A stretch of DNA of 64,000 bases, taken from JALZHR01 sp036388475 (GTDB lineage Bacteria > Acidobacteriota > Blastocatellia > Pyrinomonadales > Pyrinomonadaceae). Positions 1 through 8,118 of this stretch are shown here, in pieces. Numbering within the stretch: position 1 is the stretch's first letter; the number at the start of each line of letters is the position of its first letter. The translations under genes and the position numbers were made by a program. The notes below the pieces were generated by a model. It saw nothing but the letters and a program-made list of their open reading frames with translations, ran no database searches and was not told the DNA's origin. The stretch covers positions 1 through 64,000 of the forward strand of contig DASVRT010000053.1 in the NCBI GenBank assembly GCA_036388475.1, read 5' to 3'.

Positions 1-1100
1 AAGAGGAATTATCAGAATTTGCTCCTGAGAAGATAAACGAAGAAGGCATACCTTTGTCTGTACAACCAATTGAGGGGACGCCTCCAAAAGACGTAACTTA
101 TATTGCTACAAGCATTGGATTTTACGCAAAACTGCTGACCAGTATTGTTAAAGATTTGACACCTAAAAATAATTCCGAGCAAAAACTTTGTATGGCGATT
201 ATTACAAATGCTCTTCCTGTTCATTGCTGGAACTGGTCAATGGAGAACGGCGAGTGGCGAGCTTATAGCCCCATTGATTCTTATCGGAATAGTATGCTTG
301 AAGCTGTAGGAAAGGAAGCCCAAATCGACAGAGTTCTGTTAGTTCATAATGATTCTTCAGGTGCAGAAAATGCGGAAAATCCTGATGAAAGTAACAAAGA
401 ATTTTTCGAGCCTATCAATGGTATTTACTATAGAGAGAGGCTGCTAAAGCAAATGTTGGAGAAATGGCATATTTTATCCAATGACATTGCAAAGAATAAT
501 CCTATTGCTTGCGGCGTAGATTTTATCGAGGGTAATGGTACTTTAGGCAGTGAAGGATATAGAAAATTCCCGATACCGCTTCAAAAGGCGGCTATTCAAA
601 AATACGGAAAATTTTATCCAATTATCATTGAAGACAATGCTTCATTACCTTCCTTTACTGATAGACCAGGTAACCCTTGGACTTGCAAAAAATTAGTTGA
701 GGAATACAATAAACTCCACGGCGAACGAGGAAAATACTGGAAATTTCCGCTAAATCCAAAAGACACCGAAACTCTAAAACATCACGATGTTATGTTCATT
801 GGTCTTGGCAAAGGTAGCAGTAGCCAAGATAAAGGGCTTTGGGCTAAGGATGAGCCCAAAGGTACTGTAGACTGCGAATGGGGAATTTGTTTAATGTCTT
901 CTATGAACTCTACTACTGAAACAATGTTCTTGACAGTCATAAGCGGAGACAGCGTTTTGATACATTTCAATCATTTTCAGGATATTCTTCACGAAAAGTT
1001 AAATTTCTCGAAAAACAAATTACCTGAACCAACTACTCTGCCTGTGGCTGCTCCCCCCGCGGCTGAGTCCCCAGTGGATAATGACGACGGAATTCAGTAG
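1..1100 (+). CDS. Hypothetical protein, truncated at left edge
   Basis: The reading frame is open from the first bases of the window through a TAG at 1098-1100, so the true start lies upstream; a TTG at 54 is only an internal possibility. About 365 residues are visible. I do not recognise the family. The protein looks soluble and mixed alpha/beta, with a low-complexity, Pro/Ala-rich C-terminal tail (last ~25 residues) and no signal peptide or membrane segment in the visible part. A Gly/Ser-rich stretch (GLGKGSSSQDKG) sits near residue 260 counted from position 54. It lies 64 bp upstream of the oxygenase gene on the same strand and shares its AT-rich composition, so it may belong to the same transferred block. 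Whether it takes part in the peptide cassette is unknown. Confidence 0.7.
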   Translation, partial: EELSEFAPEKINEEGIPLSVQPIEGTPPKDVTYIATSIGFYAKLLTSIVKDLTPKNNSEQKLCMAIITNALPVHCWNWSMENGEWRAYSPIDSYRNSMLEAVGKEAQIDRVLLVHNDSSGAENAENPDESNKEFFEPINGIYYRERLLKQMLEKWHILSNDIAKNNPIACGVDFIEGNGTLGSEGYRKFPIPLQKAAIQKYGKFYPIIIEDNASLPSFTDRPGNPWTCKKLVEEYNKLHGERGKYWKFPLNPKDTETLKHHDVMFIGLGKGSSSQDKGLWAKDEPKGTVDCEWGICLMSSMNSTTETMFLTVISGDSVLIHFNHFQDILHEKLNFSKNKLPEPTTLPVAAPPAAESPVDNDDGIQ

Positions 1101-1164
1101 TATTTATAAAGCATAATTTTTACTTGGAAGACATTTAAAGAATCGAATTCAAAAGGAAGATAAT

Positions 1165-2289
1165 TTGGAAATTAAGTGCAATCCAGTCGTTTTTGCGAGC
1201 ACACATTTTACCCATTCGGCAACCGTTGTCGTTCCTGATGAGTTAATTACGAATCTTGATCAAGTTGAGCTCAAGATTACCAATGATTATTACAGTTCGT
1301 TTCGCAACTTCGATTCAACACATTTCCAAACTTCAGCAGACGAATATCTTTTGGGGTCTGATGAGAGGTGGTCTGACAAATCGCTTCTTTGTCCTGAGAT
1401 GCCGATCCCGAGCAGTTTGTCGCGAGGGGTTGAGGCAATTGTTTCAAGTAAATTTTCCTGCACTGACCAAGCAGTAGCTCTCATTCATGCAGGAAGACAA
1501 GGGTGCATTGCTCCAGTGCATTTCGATTGGGACCACAGATGGATTGCTCACGCTTGTTTGACTGGGCGGAAAAGGTTCTTTCTCTTTTCGCCTGACGCGG
1601 GTTGGTTTTTAAATCCTATTATTAATACCAGTTCGCTTTGCATTCCTAGATTTTCTGAATCTGATCTCTATGAATTTATTCAGCGATCAGGTGGCGTGGA
1701 AATTGTGCTGGAAGCTGGACAGGGAATTTTATTCCCCTCAATGTTTTGGCACGGAGTATATTACGATGATGCGTCCCTTGCAATCTCAATCCGCTTTGAA
1801 TCGCAAACGGGTGGGCGCCCATTCGCTGTATTACCTCGCTCTTGGCTTTTACAACGCTTGATTTGGGAATTTTTCCAGCAGGACTATAAAGGTCAATCAT
1901 GCGAATTTCTGAAAAAGTATATCGATTCTTTTTTTCAACAGAAGGGAGGTTGGAAAGATAGATATCGACGCATAACAATGCTTTGCCGCACAGCGCTTTT
2001 AGATCTAGGAAAGCAACAAGGAGCAGCCGAATTAATAGCCGAAAATTTTTCAGCCGAAGTTGCCTTAGCCGCCCAGGAACTCAGATTTTATTACGGCAAT
2101 GTCCGCGGTCTCAATAAGTTGATGAATGATGATTGCGTTCAAAATATCATGAACTATATTTTTGAGACAGAAATGCCTTTAGAAGAAGCATCTATGTTAC
2201 GTTTGGCAGCCTATGCATCAGAAATGAAGCAAGGGTTGCCCCCTAAACGCGGAATTATTAATGTTATACATAAAAAGGAGTTGCTATGA
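1165..2289 (+). CDS. JmjC/cupin_8-type Fe(II)/2-oxoglutarate oxygenase
   Basis: 374 residues from a TTG start, supported by AAGGAAG a few bases upstream. The iron-binding facial triad is visible: H119-x-D121 in PVHFDWDHRW and the distal H195 in FPSMFWHGV. It is followed by the expected GRKRFFLFSP strand (K136/R137 region), a typical place for 2-oxoglutarate or substrate contacts in cupin_8/JmjC hydroxylases. Residues ~220-374 form a helical C-terminal region of unknown role. Family members hydroxylate protein or peptide side chains (for example FIH and ribosomal oxygenases); this is known of the family, not shown here. The stop overlaps the ATG of the 59-residue ORF (ATGA), and a methyltransferase gene follows, so the natural guess is that the short peptide is its substrate. 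AT-rich compared with the genes after 3900. Confidence 0.8.
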   Translation: MEIKCNPVVFASTHFTHSATVVVPDELITNLDQVELKITNDYYSSFRNFDSTHFQTSADEYLLGSDERWSDKSLLCPEMPIPSSLSRGVEAIVSSKFSCTDQAVALIHAGRQGCIAPVHFDWDHRWIAHACLTGRKRFFLFSPDAGWFLNPIINTSSLCIPRFSESDLYEFIQRSGGVEIVLEAGQGILFPSMFWHGVYYDDASLAISIRFESQTGGRPFAVLPRSWLLQRLIWEFFQQDYKGQSCEFLKKYIDSFFQQKGGWKDRYRRITMLCRTALLDLGKQQGAAELIAENFSAEVALAAQELRFYYGNVRGLNKLMNDDCVQNIMNYIFETEMPLEEASMLRLAAYASEMKQGLPPKRGIINVIHKKELL

Positions 2290-2465
2290 AAAACCATATG
2301 AAAAAAAGTGAGCCTGTTAGATTGTCCAAGGAAGATCTGCGTAAATCTAGAGCAGGATTACTAGGGCGGTTTCCTTCTGAAGACTTGTATTATCCTGAGC
2401 CCAAAATGGAAAACGATGTTTGTTCTAAGGGATTAAAAGAAAAAAAGTCATCAGACAAAAAATAA
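2286..2465 (+). CDS. 59-residue peptide, candidate modification substrate
   Basis: Small ORF with a strong ribosome binding site (AAGGAG at 2275-2280, five bases before the ATG). Its start overlaps the oxygenase stop by four bases, a hallmark of translational coupling. The product is very polar and basic (about a dozen Lys), has one Cys at residue 46, and can be split into a charged N-terminal part (residues 1-28), a central aromatic/proline part (FPSEDLYYPEPKMEN, residues 29-43) and a Lys/Ser-rich end. It has no signal peptide, membrane segment or recognisable domain. Its position between an oxygenase and a methyltransferase suggests a ribosomally made precursor peptide or a small partner protein. 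I see no double-glycine cleavage site or known leader motif. A second ATG at codon 5 (2298) is an alternative start. Confidence 0.6.
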   Translation: MKNHMKKSEPVRLSKEDLRKSRAGLLGRFPSEDLYYPEPKMENDVCSKGLKEKKSSDKK

Positions 2466-2475
2466 TCAAAATTTC

Positions 2476-3072
2476 GTGAATAAAGTTCCAGCAGAGATTT
2501 GGGATAGTTTATATCGCCAAGACAAGATTCCGTGGAGAAGCCGTGGAATATCAATCATAACGCGTCGTTTTTTAGAAGATTACAGTCATGGGCGGAAACT
2601 GCTTGAAATTGGATGCGGAATTGGTGATGACGCTGAAAATTTTGTAGATCTGGGTTTTGATTATTACGGCTTAGACTTCTCAGAAAGTGCCATTAACAAA
2701 GCGAAATTGCGATTATCCTCAAAGAAATTTCACTTTGTATGTGCTGATGCATTCAGGTGGGCGACTAAAAGTTCATTTGACGTAATCTATGAAAAGGGTT
2801 TTTTTCACGGTTTGAATGGGGTTAGACAACGTAATATTTTTGTTCAACGAAATGCAGTTTTATTACAACCAAAAGGCATTTGGATTAGCGTTTGTGGCTC
2901 GGCTGATTACAAGCGAGAAGATTTTTCTCATGGTGCAATCTACCTGCGTGATTTAATCGCTCCTGCAGAAATTTATTTCGAGGTGCTAGAGGTAGTTAAA
3001 GGCAATTATGGCTTAGCCGACAGCCGATACGATTTTGATGCTTGGTATACGATTTTCCGCAGGCGGCAATAA
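2476..3072 (+). CDS. Class I SAM-dependent methyltransferase
   Basis: 198 residues from a GTG start ten bases after the peptide gene stop. Motif I, LLEIGCGIGDD (residues 42-52), and the acidic motif II strand YYGLDFSE (63-70) are the SAM-binding signature of Rossmann-fold methyltransferases. The N-terminal IWDSLYRQDKIPW resembles the opening of small thiopurine/tellurite-type methyltransferases (TPMT/TehB-like). The substrate cannot be read from sequence. Gene order (oxygenase, peptide, methyltransferase with minimal spacing) makes the peptide a reasonable candidate target. AT-rich like its neighbours. 3073-3213 after it is a short gap in which I see nothing. Confidence 0.8.
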   Translation: MNKVPAEIWDSLYRQDKIPWRSRGISIITRRFLEDYSHGRKLLEIGCGIGDDAENFVDLGFDYYGLDFSESAINKAKLRLSSKKFHFVCADAFRWATKSSFDVIYEKGFFHGLNGVRQRNIFVQRNAVLLQPKGIWISVCGSADYKREDFSHGAIYLRDLIAPAEIYFEVLEVVKGNYGLADSRYDFDAWYTIFRRRQ

Positions 3073-3213
3073 AGTAATTCGCTCCTGTGCATGTCTTTTG
3101 TGAAGCAAAAAAGACCAGCAGAGGTAGCGTCTCATAAATTACATTTTTCTAGACTCTAAAAGAAGCAGAAATCGAACTCAAATGAGGAAATAATCAATTC
3201 CGTTTTTGTCCTG

Positions 3214-3771
3214 TCATTGAATATTTAAAACTTTTTTTATTCTGTCGTCTAAGTCAATTACCTCACGCTTAATACACACAATGCTACTTTTGAGCCGCTC
3301 ATCATGACATAGCCCGAGAACTAAGCTATTGAGATGTTCAATGTAAGCCCGATTTAAAGCAGCTTTACCTTCTGCCGGTATTAGTTCAATACCAGGTTGT
3401 AACACAATAAGAACGTTAAAGTATTTGTTTGTCACTTCAAAGCATTGTTCCATATATCTCTCTAATTCTGGAAAATCCACTTCTGTATTACCCTGAATGT
3501 CGGCGAGAGTATAAGCCATTAAGTCCACAGGAGTCCTGTCAGTGATAAAGGATTGTTGTTGAGAAGCCCAAATTTCTACATATGAAATCAATATTTGCTT
3601 TTGAATTTCAAGTCGTCTTTTAAAGTCAAGCGGTTGAGCCGGATCTAGTCCATATTGTCGGAAGATTTCACTTGTGATTGTTTTCACAAGTGGCTTCTTA
3701 ACTTGTACAGAGAGTGCTTCAGCTAATGTTGTTTTACCGGTGCGATGTGCACCGCAAAGTCCTATACTCAT
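3214..3771 (-). CDS. P-loop NTPase / nucleotide kinase-like protein (AAA_28/NadR type)
   Basis: 185 residues. Walker A is GAHRTGKTT at residues 7-15, and a DRTPVDLMAYT segment (D78, R79) sits where NMP and deoxynucleoside kinases carry their DR lid/substrate motif. The overall pattern fits the AAA_28 / NadR-kinase-like group of small P-loop enzymes, which phosphorylate nucleosides or act as ATPases. Substrate unknown. It faces the oxygenase-peptide-methyltransferase operon, and its first codons lie just inside the island boundary; its 5' end overlaps (38 bp, same strand) the read-through end of the broken tmk. A deoxynucleoside-kinase-like role compensating for tmk is conceivable but only a guess. 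Confidence 0.65.
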   Translation of the reverse strand: MSIGLCGAHRTGKTTLAEALSVQVKKPLVKTITSEIFRQYGLDPAQPLDFKRRLEIQKQILISYVEIWASQQQSFITDRTPVDLMAYTLADIQGNTEVDFPELERYMEQCFEVTNKYFNVLIVLQPGIELIPAEGKAALNRAYIEHLNSLVLGLCHDERLKSSIVCIKREVIDLDDRIKKVLNIQ

Positions 3772-4195
3772 ATTTACTAAAAAATCTTAAATTATAGAGT
3801 ATACATACTCGACTTACGTATAGCCTAAATAGAGTTATATATGCACTTATCGTGTCGAGTATTGTTTTCAGGTATAATAAGGATGGATACGCGACGGTCG
3901 CGTCGGCGTAGCGGTCTGAAACGACGATTTTTCCTTCTTCCAGCGCCGGTTTAACGAGAAACTCGACGTGTTGCGCGCGGTCGGCGGCGAAAAGCAGAAG
4001 CTCGGCGAGCGGCGCGACCGTTTCTTCGGTTTCCAGAAACGCCGCGCGCAGACGGCGTCCGAGCGGCGTTCCGCCCGGCTCCATCGTCGCCAGAACGTTG
4101 TAGCCTTGCAGGCGCAGTTCGCCGGCAAGCAGGCGCAGCTGCGTTGATTTGCCGCTGCCGTCAATGCCTTCAAAAGTGATAAATTTACCGCGCAA
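3734..4195 (-). pseudogene. tmk: Thymidylate kinase, 5' half only, interrupted
   Basis: Residues 1-103 are a clear dTMP kinase: P-loop FEGIDGSGKSTQ (8-19), the MEPGGTPLG segment, and the DRYADATVAY lid motif (94-103). Tmk phosphorylates dTMP to dTDP and is normally essential at ~205-210 residues. Directly after VAY, at about position 3887, the frame runs into unrelated AT-rich sequence and ends at 3734; the expected QGxGR continuation and C-terminal half are absent. The gene starts five bases after the hfq stop, so it was the last gene of a miaA-hfq-tmk operon. Either a mobile island inserted here, or the assembly joins two unrelated pieces. The other half of tmk, or a second functional kinase, should exist elsewhere if the break is real. 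Confidence 0.8.
3805..3862. repeat. Inverted repeat near the island end inside tmk
   Basis: ATACTCGAC at 3805-3813 is matched by GTCGAGTAT at 3854-3862 with a 40-base AT-rich spacer. The pair lies 25 bases from the point where tmk sequence stops. Such paired sites near an element end can be recombinase binding sites. No integrase gene is visible in the window, so this is only suggestive. Confidence 0.35.
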
Positions 4196-4200
4196 GATTT

Positions 4201-4479
4201 TTACTCTGCTGTCGTTGTGGATGTTGTCGTCGCCGTCGATGCCGGTGCCGGTGCGAAATCAGATCTTTTTCGTTGTTCCTGTGAAATGGTCGAAATGGCG
4301 TGTTTGAAAATGAGAAAATCCTGCCCGCCGACGTCCAGCAAAACCGAAAATTTATCGAAGCTTTTAATCCTGCCGGATAGCGTTGCGCCGTGCAGAAGAT
4401 GAATCAGCACTGTCATTCTTTCGCGGCGAGCCGTGTTCAAAAAAGCATCTTGGATGTTCTGCGACGGAGCTTTTTCCAT
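4201..4479 (-). CDS. hfq: RNA chaperone Hfq
   Basis: 92 residues. The Sm1 segment starts with QNIQDAFLN (residues 7-15) and the Sm2 signature FKHAIST (58-64) is intact. Hfq forms a hexameric ring that pairs small RNAs with mRNAs. The C-terminal tail (from ~72) is a short Ala/Thr/Pro-rich disordered stretch. Placement downstream of miaA is the classical arrangement. The gap of 160 bp to miaA contains a heptamer repeat, so hfq may also have its own promoter. The presence of Hfq makes sRNA regulation likely in this organism. Confidence 0.95.
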   Translation of the reverse strand: MEKAPSQNIQDAFLNTARRERMTVLIHLLHGATLSGRIKSFDKFSVLLDVGGQDFLIFKHAISTISQEQRKRSDFAPAPASTATTTSTTTAE

Positions 4480-4574
4480 GACTATTTCTCTTTTATTGAC
4501 TTGGATTTATGACTGCAAATTGATTATAGCAAATTTAGGCTGACTGACAAGAAAAATTTCACAAGCCGCAGATA

Positions 4575-4602
4575 GAACTGAGAACTGAGAACTGAGAACT
4601 GA
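4575..4602. repeat. Four tandem copies of heptamer GAACTGA
   Basis: GAACTGA is repeated exactly four times between hfq and miaA. It is one member of the family of heptamer-built intergenic elements seen throughout this window. Confidence 0.8.
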
Positions 4603-4639
4603 AAATAGCCGTTAGCAATCAGCTTTTAATTCTCAATTA

Positions 4640-5581
4640 TCAGCTCTCGGGTACCAGCCGTTTCCACAAATTTTTCTGCGCTTCCGGCTCGTCGCCGAAG
4701 CCTTCGAGCCAGATTACATCCGGCTCGCGCCGAAACCAGGTCATTTGTCGTTTGGCATAATTTCGCACGTCCTGTTTAGTCTGCTCAATCGCGCTTTCCA
4801 GCGTTCTTTCGCCGCGCAGAAATTCGCAGACGCGCCTGTAACCGTGCGCGCCGAGCGCGTTGGTGTCGTCGCGCAAGCCTTTCTCGCGCAAATTGCGGAC
4901 TTCCTCGACCAAGCCTTTTTCAAAATGTTTTTCGGCGCGCTCGTTTATTCTTTCGTAAAGCAAATCGCGCGGCGGGTTTAAAGCGAAAATTTTTATTCTT
5001 TCGGCAAATTCGGGCGGCGCGGCGCGTTTCGGCTGGACTTCGGAAAAACGATTTCCGGTTTGAAAATAAACTTCCAGCGCGCGCATCACGCGCACGTAAT
5101 CGCGCGGAAAAAATTTTTCGGCAGAAGCTTTATCGACTCTTTGCAGAATTTTATGCAGCTGCTGCGCGCCTTTTTTCTCTTTGATTTCTCTTAGTTTTTC
5201 GCGTAATTTCTCGTCGGTTTTCGGGCTTTCAAAAAAAGGCTGGCGCAAAGTCCTCAGATAAAAACCCGTTCCGCCGACTAAAATCGGAACTTTAGCGCGC
5301 GCTTCGATTTCGTAAATTTTCGCGGTCGCGTCCCGTGCCCAATCCGCCGCCGTGGAATTGATTTCCGGCGCGACGTAATCAATCAAATGATGCGGGACGC
5401 CGCGTTTTTCGTCTTCGGTCGGTTTGGCGGTCGCGATTTGAATTTCCTTGTAAATCTGGACGGAATCGCAGTTGATTATCTCGCCGCCGACGCGCAAAGC
5501 AAGCTCGACGCCGAGCGCGGTTTTGCCCGAAGCGGTCGAGCCGACAATGGCGTAAATCGGGTTTTTTATCCGCGGTTTCAT
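4640..5581 (-). CDS. miaA: tRNA dimethylallyltransferase MiaA
   Basis: Adds a dimethylallyl group to N6 of A37 in tRNAs reading UNN codons. About 313 residues from the ATG at 5581. The P-loop AIVGSTASGKTALG near residues 8-21, the NCDSVQIYKEI segment that binds the substrate, GVPHHLIDY, and the PILVGGTGFYLR motif are all present, as is the C-terminal QTKQDVRNYAKRQMTWFR helix. An upstream TTG at 5617 would add 12 residues, but that stretch looks like promoter sequence (GATAATATAC), so the ATG is preferred. First gene of the miaA-hfq-tmk run. Confidence 0.95.
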   Translation of the reverse strand: MKPRIKNPIYAIVGSTASGKTALGVELALRVGGEIINCDSVQIYKEIQIATAKPTEDEKRGVPHHLIDYVAPEINSTAADWARDATAKIYEIEARAKVPILVGGTGFYLRTLRQPFFESPKTDEKLREKLREIKEKKGAQQLHKILQRVDKASAEKFFPRDYVRVMRALEVYFQTGNRFSEVQPKRAAPPEFAERIKIFALNPPRDLLYERINERAEKHFEKGLVEEVRNLREKGLRDDTNALGAHGYRRVCEFLRGERTLESAIEQTKQDVRNYAKRQMTWFRREPDVIWLEGFGDEPEAQKNLWKRLVPES

Positions 5582-5644
5582 TTCGTATCGGTTGAGTATA
5601 TTATCTAAAAATCGCAAGTCTATTTAACCATTTGGAAATCAAAA

Positions 5645-7930
5645 ATGAAAAAAATCTTTGTCTGCTTCGCTCTTTTGGCTTTGCAATCTAATTTAATGGC
5701 GCAAAATTACATTCAATACGTCAACCCGCTTATCGGAACGCGCAAAATGGGACACACGTTTCCGGGCGCGACCGTGCCGTTCGGCGCTGTCCAGCTTTCG
5801 CCCGATACCGACCAGCAGCCGTATATCAGCGGCGGCAAATACAACAAGGACACGTACAAATACTGCGCCGGTTATCAATATGACGATAAATCAATCGTCG
5901 GTTTTTCGCACACGCATTTCAGCGGCACGGGACATTCGGATTTGGGCGATTTTCTGATTGTGCCGACCGCCGGCGATTTACAGCTTGAGCCGGGCGATAA
6001 AAATAATCCGAAAAGCGGTTTTCGTTCCGCGTTCAGACACGAAAACGAAATTGCCGAGCCGAATTATTATCGCGTTAAGCTCGAAGACCACGACATTTTA
6101 GCGGAAATGACGACCACGACCAGGGTCGGTTTTCATCAATACACTTTTCCGCAGACGGACGACGCGCACATCATTCTCGATTTAATGCACGGGATTTACA
6201 ACTACGAAGACAAAAACGTCTGGACTTTTCTAAGAGTGGAAAACGACCATACGATTGTCGGCTACCGGCAGACGCACGGCTGGGCGCGCACCCGCACCGT
6301 CTATTTTGCGATGGAATTTTCCAAGCCGTTTACGAACTACGGCTTTAAGAATTTCGGCGCGGAAACTTATCGCGGCTTCTGGCGCAAATTCGACCAGACG
6401 AAAAATTTTCCCGAAATGGCGGGCAAACAGATTCGCGCCCACTTTGATTTCAAAACCGCGAAAGACGAAAAAATCAAAGTGAAATTCGCTCTCTCGCCCG
6501 TTTCGACCGGCGGCGCGATGAAAAATCTGCGCGCGGAAATTCCGCATTGGGATTTTGAAAAAACTAAGAAAGACGGGCAAGCGGCTTGGAATAAGGAACT
6601 CGGAAAAATCGCCGTCACGGCGGAAACGAAAGGCGATTTGGTGAATTTTTACACCGCGCTTTATCACACGTTTTTGTCGCCGACCGTGTATATGGACTTG
6701 GGCGGGAATTATAAAGGCTTAGACCAGAATGTTCACAATGCGAAAGGTTTTACGAACTACACGACCTTTTCGCTTTGGGACACGTATCGCGCGCTGCACC
6801 CGTTTTTCAATATCGTGCAGCCGACGCGCAACCGCGAGATGATTCAGTCGATGCTGGCGCATTACGACCAGAGCGTGCATAAAATGCTGCCCGTCTGGTC
6901 GCATTACGCCAACGAAAACTGGTGTATGATCGGTTATCATTCGGTTTCCGTGATTGCCGACGCGATTGTCAAAGGCAATCTCAAAGGCATCGACGCGCAG
7001 AAAGCGCTCGACGCTTCGGCGCAGACGGCGCGGACGAAATATTACGACGGCTTGGAATATTATATGAAAACCGGCTACGTGCCCGAAGACAAAAATTCCT
7101 CGTCCGTCTCGAAAACTCTCGAATACGCTTACGACGATTGGGCAATCGCGCAGGCGGCGAAAAAGCTGAACCGGACGGACCTTTACGACGAATTTAGCAA
7201 GCGCTCGGAAAACTGGAAAAACGTTTACGATTCTTCGGTCGGCTTTATGCGCCCGAAGTTAGCCAACGGGAAATTTCGCGAAAAATTCGACGCGCTGCAA
7301 ACGCACGACCAGGGCTTTATCGAGGGCAACGCGTGGAATTACAGCCTTTACGTGCCGCATAATCCAACGGAAATGATTCGGATGATGGGCGGCAAAAAGA
7401 AATTTGCGGCGCACCTGGACGAGCTTTTCACGATGCATCTGCCGGACGAGTTTTTCGCCGAAACCGAAGATATCACGCGCGAGGGAATTATCGGAAATTA
7501 CGTGCACGGCAACGAGCCTTCGCACCACGTCGCGTATCTTTACAACTGGACGGACGAGGCTTGGAAAACGCAGGAACGCGTGCGGATGATTTTGAAAAAT
7601 CAATACCAGCCCGCGCCCGACGGCTTGGGCGGCAACGACGATTGCGGTCAGATGTCGGCGTGGTATCTTTTCAGCGCGCTCGGATTTTATCCGGTCGCGC
7701 CCGCCTCGGACCAATACGCGCTTGGAAGTCCGGCGATAAAAACCGCCGCTTTGAAACTCGAAAACGGAAAAATTTTGACGATTGAAGCTCGCAGTCAAAG
7801 CGATAAAAACGTCTACGTGCAAAAAGTCGTCGTCAACGGGCAGACGCTCAATCGCAATTACCTGACCCACGCGGAAATTATGAACGGCGGGCGGATTACG
7901 TTTTATATGAGCGACAAGCCGAAAACGTAA
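5645..7930 (+). CDS. GH92 family alpha-mannosidase, secreted
   Basis: 761 residues with an N-terminal signal peptide (MKKIFVCFALLALQSNLMAQ). The GH92 hallmark opening NPLIGTRKMGHTFPGATVPFG follows directly, the central SLWDTYRALHPFF and HDQGFIEGNAWNYS motifs are present, and the C-terminal GGNDDCGQMSAWYLF block carries the acidic residues that position the catalytic water and calcium. Family members are calcium-dependent exo-alpha-mannosidases (mostly 1,2-linked) that trim N-glycans or mannan; linkage specificity cannot be told here. Divergent from miaA. Transcription likely stops at the hairpin just downstream. Confidence 0.92.
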   Translation: MKKIFVCFALLALQSNLMAQNYIQYVNPLIGTRKMGHTFPGATVPFGAVQLSPDTDQQPYISGGKYNKDTYKYCAGYQYDDKSIVGFSHTHFSGTGHSDLGDFLIVPTAGDLQLEPGDKNNPKSGFRSAFRHENEIAEPNYYRVKLEDHDILAEMTTTTRVGFHQYTFPQTDDAHIILDLMHGIYNYEDKNVWTFLRVENDHTIVGYRQTHGWARTRTVYFAMEFSKPFTNYGFKNFGAETYRGFWRKFDQTKNFPEMAGKQIRAHFDFKTAKDEKIKVKFALSPVSTGGAMKNLRAEIPHWDFEKTKKDGQAAWNKELGKIAVTAETKGDLVNFYTALYHTFLSPTVYMDLGGNYKGLDQNVHNAKGFTNYTTFSLWDTYRALHPFFNIVQPTRNREMIQSMLAHYDQSVHKMLPVWSHYANENWCMIGYHSVSVIADAIVKGNLKGIDAQKALDASAQTARTKYYDGLEYYMKTGYVPEDKNSSSVSKTLEYAYDDWAIAQAAKKLNRTDLYDEFSKRSENWKNVYDSSVGFMRPKLANGKFREKFDALQTHDQGFIEGNAWNYSLYVPHNPTEMIRMMGGKKKFAAHLDELFTMHLPDEFFAETEDITREGIIGNYVHGNEPSHHVAYLYNWTDEAWKTQERVRMILKNQYQPAPDGLGGNDDCGQMSAWYLFSALGFYPVAPASDQYALGSPAIKTAALKLENGKILTIEARSQSDKNVYVQKVVVNGQTLNRNYLTHAEIMNGGRITFYMSDKPKT

Positions 7931-7939
7931 GAAACGGAA

Positions 7940-7983
7940 AAAGGAAAATGGAAAATTAAGAAGATAGTTTTCCATTTTCCTTT
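7940..7983 (+). terminator. Perfect 16-bp hairpin after the GH92 gene
   Basis: AAAGGAAAATGGAAAA at 7940-7955 is exactly complementary to 7968-7983, with a 12-base loop and a T-rich 3' arm, ten bases past the stop. The arms are built of GGAAAAN heptamers, so it is both a likely terminator and a member of the heptamer-hairpin family. Confidence 0.65.
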
Positions 7984-7985
7984 AT

Positions 7986-8072
7986 TTAAGTTGCAAGCCG
8001 AAGCAGCGTCAGCAGCAAAATCACTCCGAGCAAAACAAGCGAGCCGATGATTTGATTGCGCGAAAATCTCAT
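7986..8072 (-). CDS. Possible 28-residue single-pass membrane peptide
   Basis: Reading from an ATG at 8072: MRFSRNQ followed by a hydrophobic stretch of about 18 residues (IIGSLVLLGVILLLTLLR). It looks like a basic N-terminus plus one membrane helix. No clear ribosome binding site is seen and the ORF is short, so this may be chance. It lies downstream of the nuclease-like gene on the same strand. Confidence 0.3.
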   Translation of the reverse strand: MRFSRNQIIGSLVLLGVILLLTLLRLAT

Positions 8073-8118
8073 AAGTTGTTTCGGCGGCGAAATAAAAGGA
8101 AAGCGACGAAAAGCGAGG

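Noticed and set aside
7259..7975. 238-residue minus-strand frame inside and after the GH92 gene
   Set aside because: It is the reverse-strand shadow of a clear GH92 coding region with strong codon bias; the predicted protein is Arg/Val/Phe-rich and resembles nothing.
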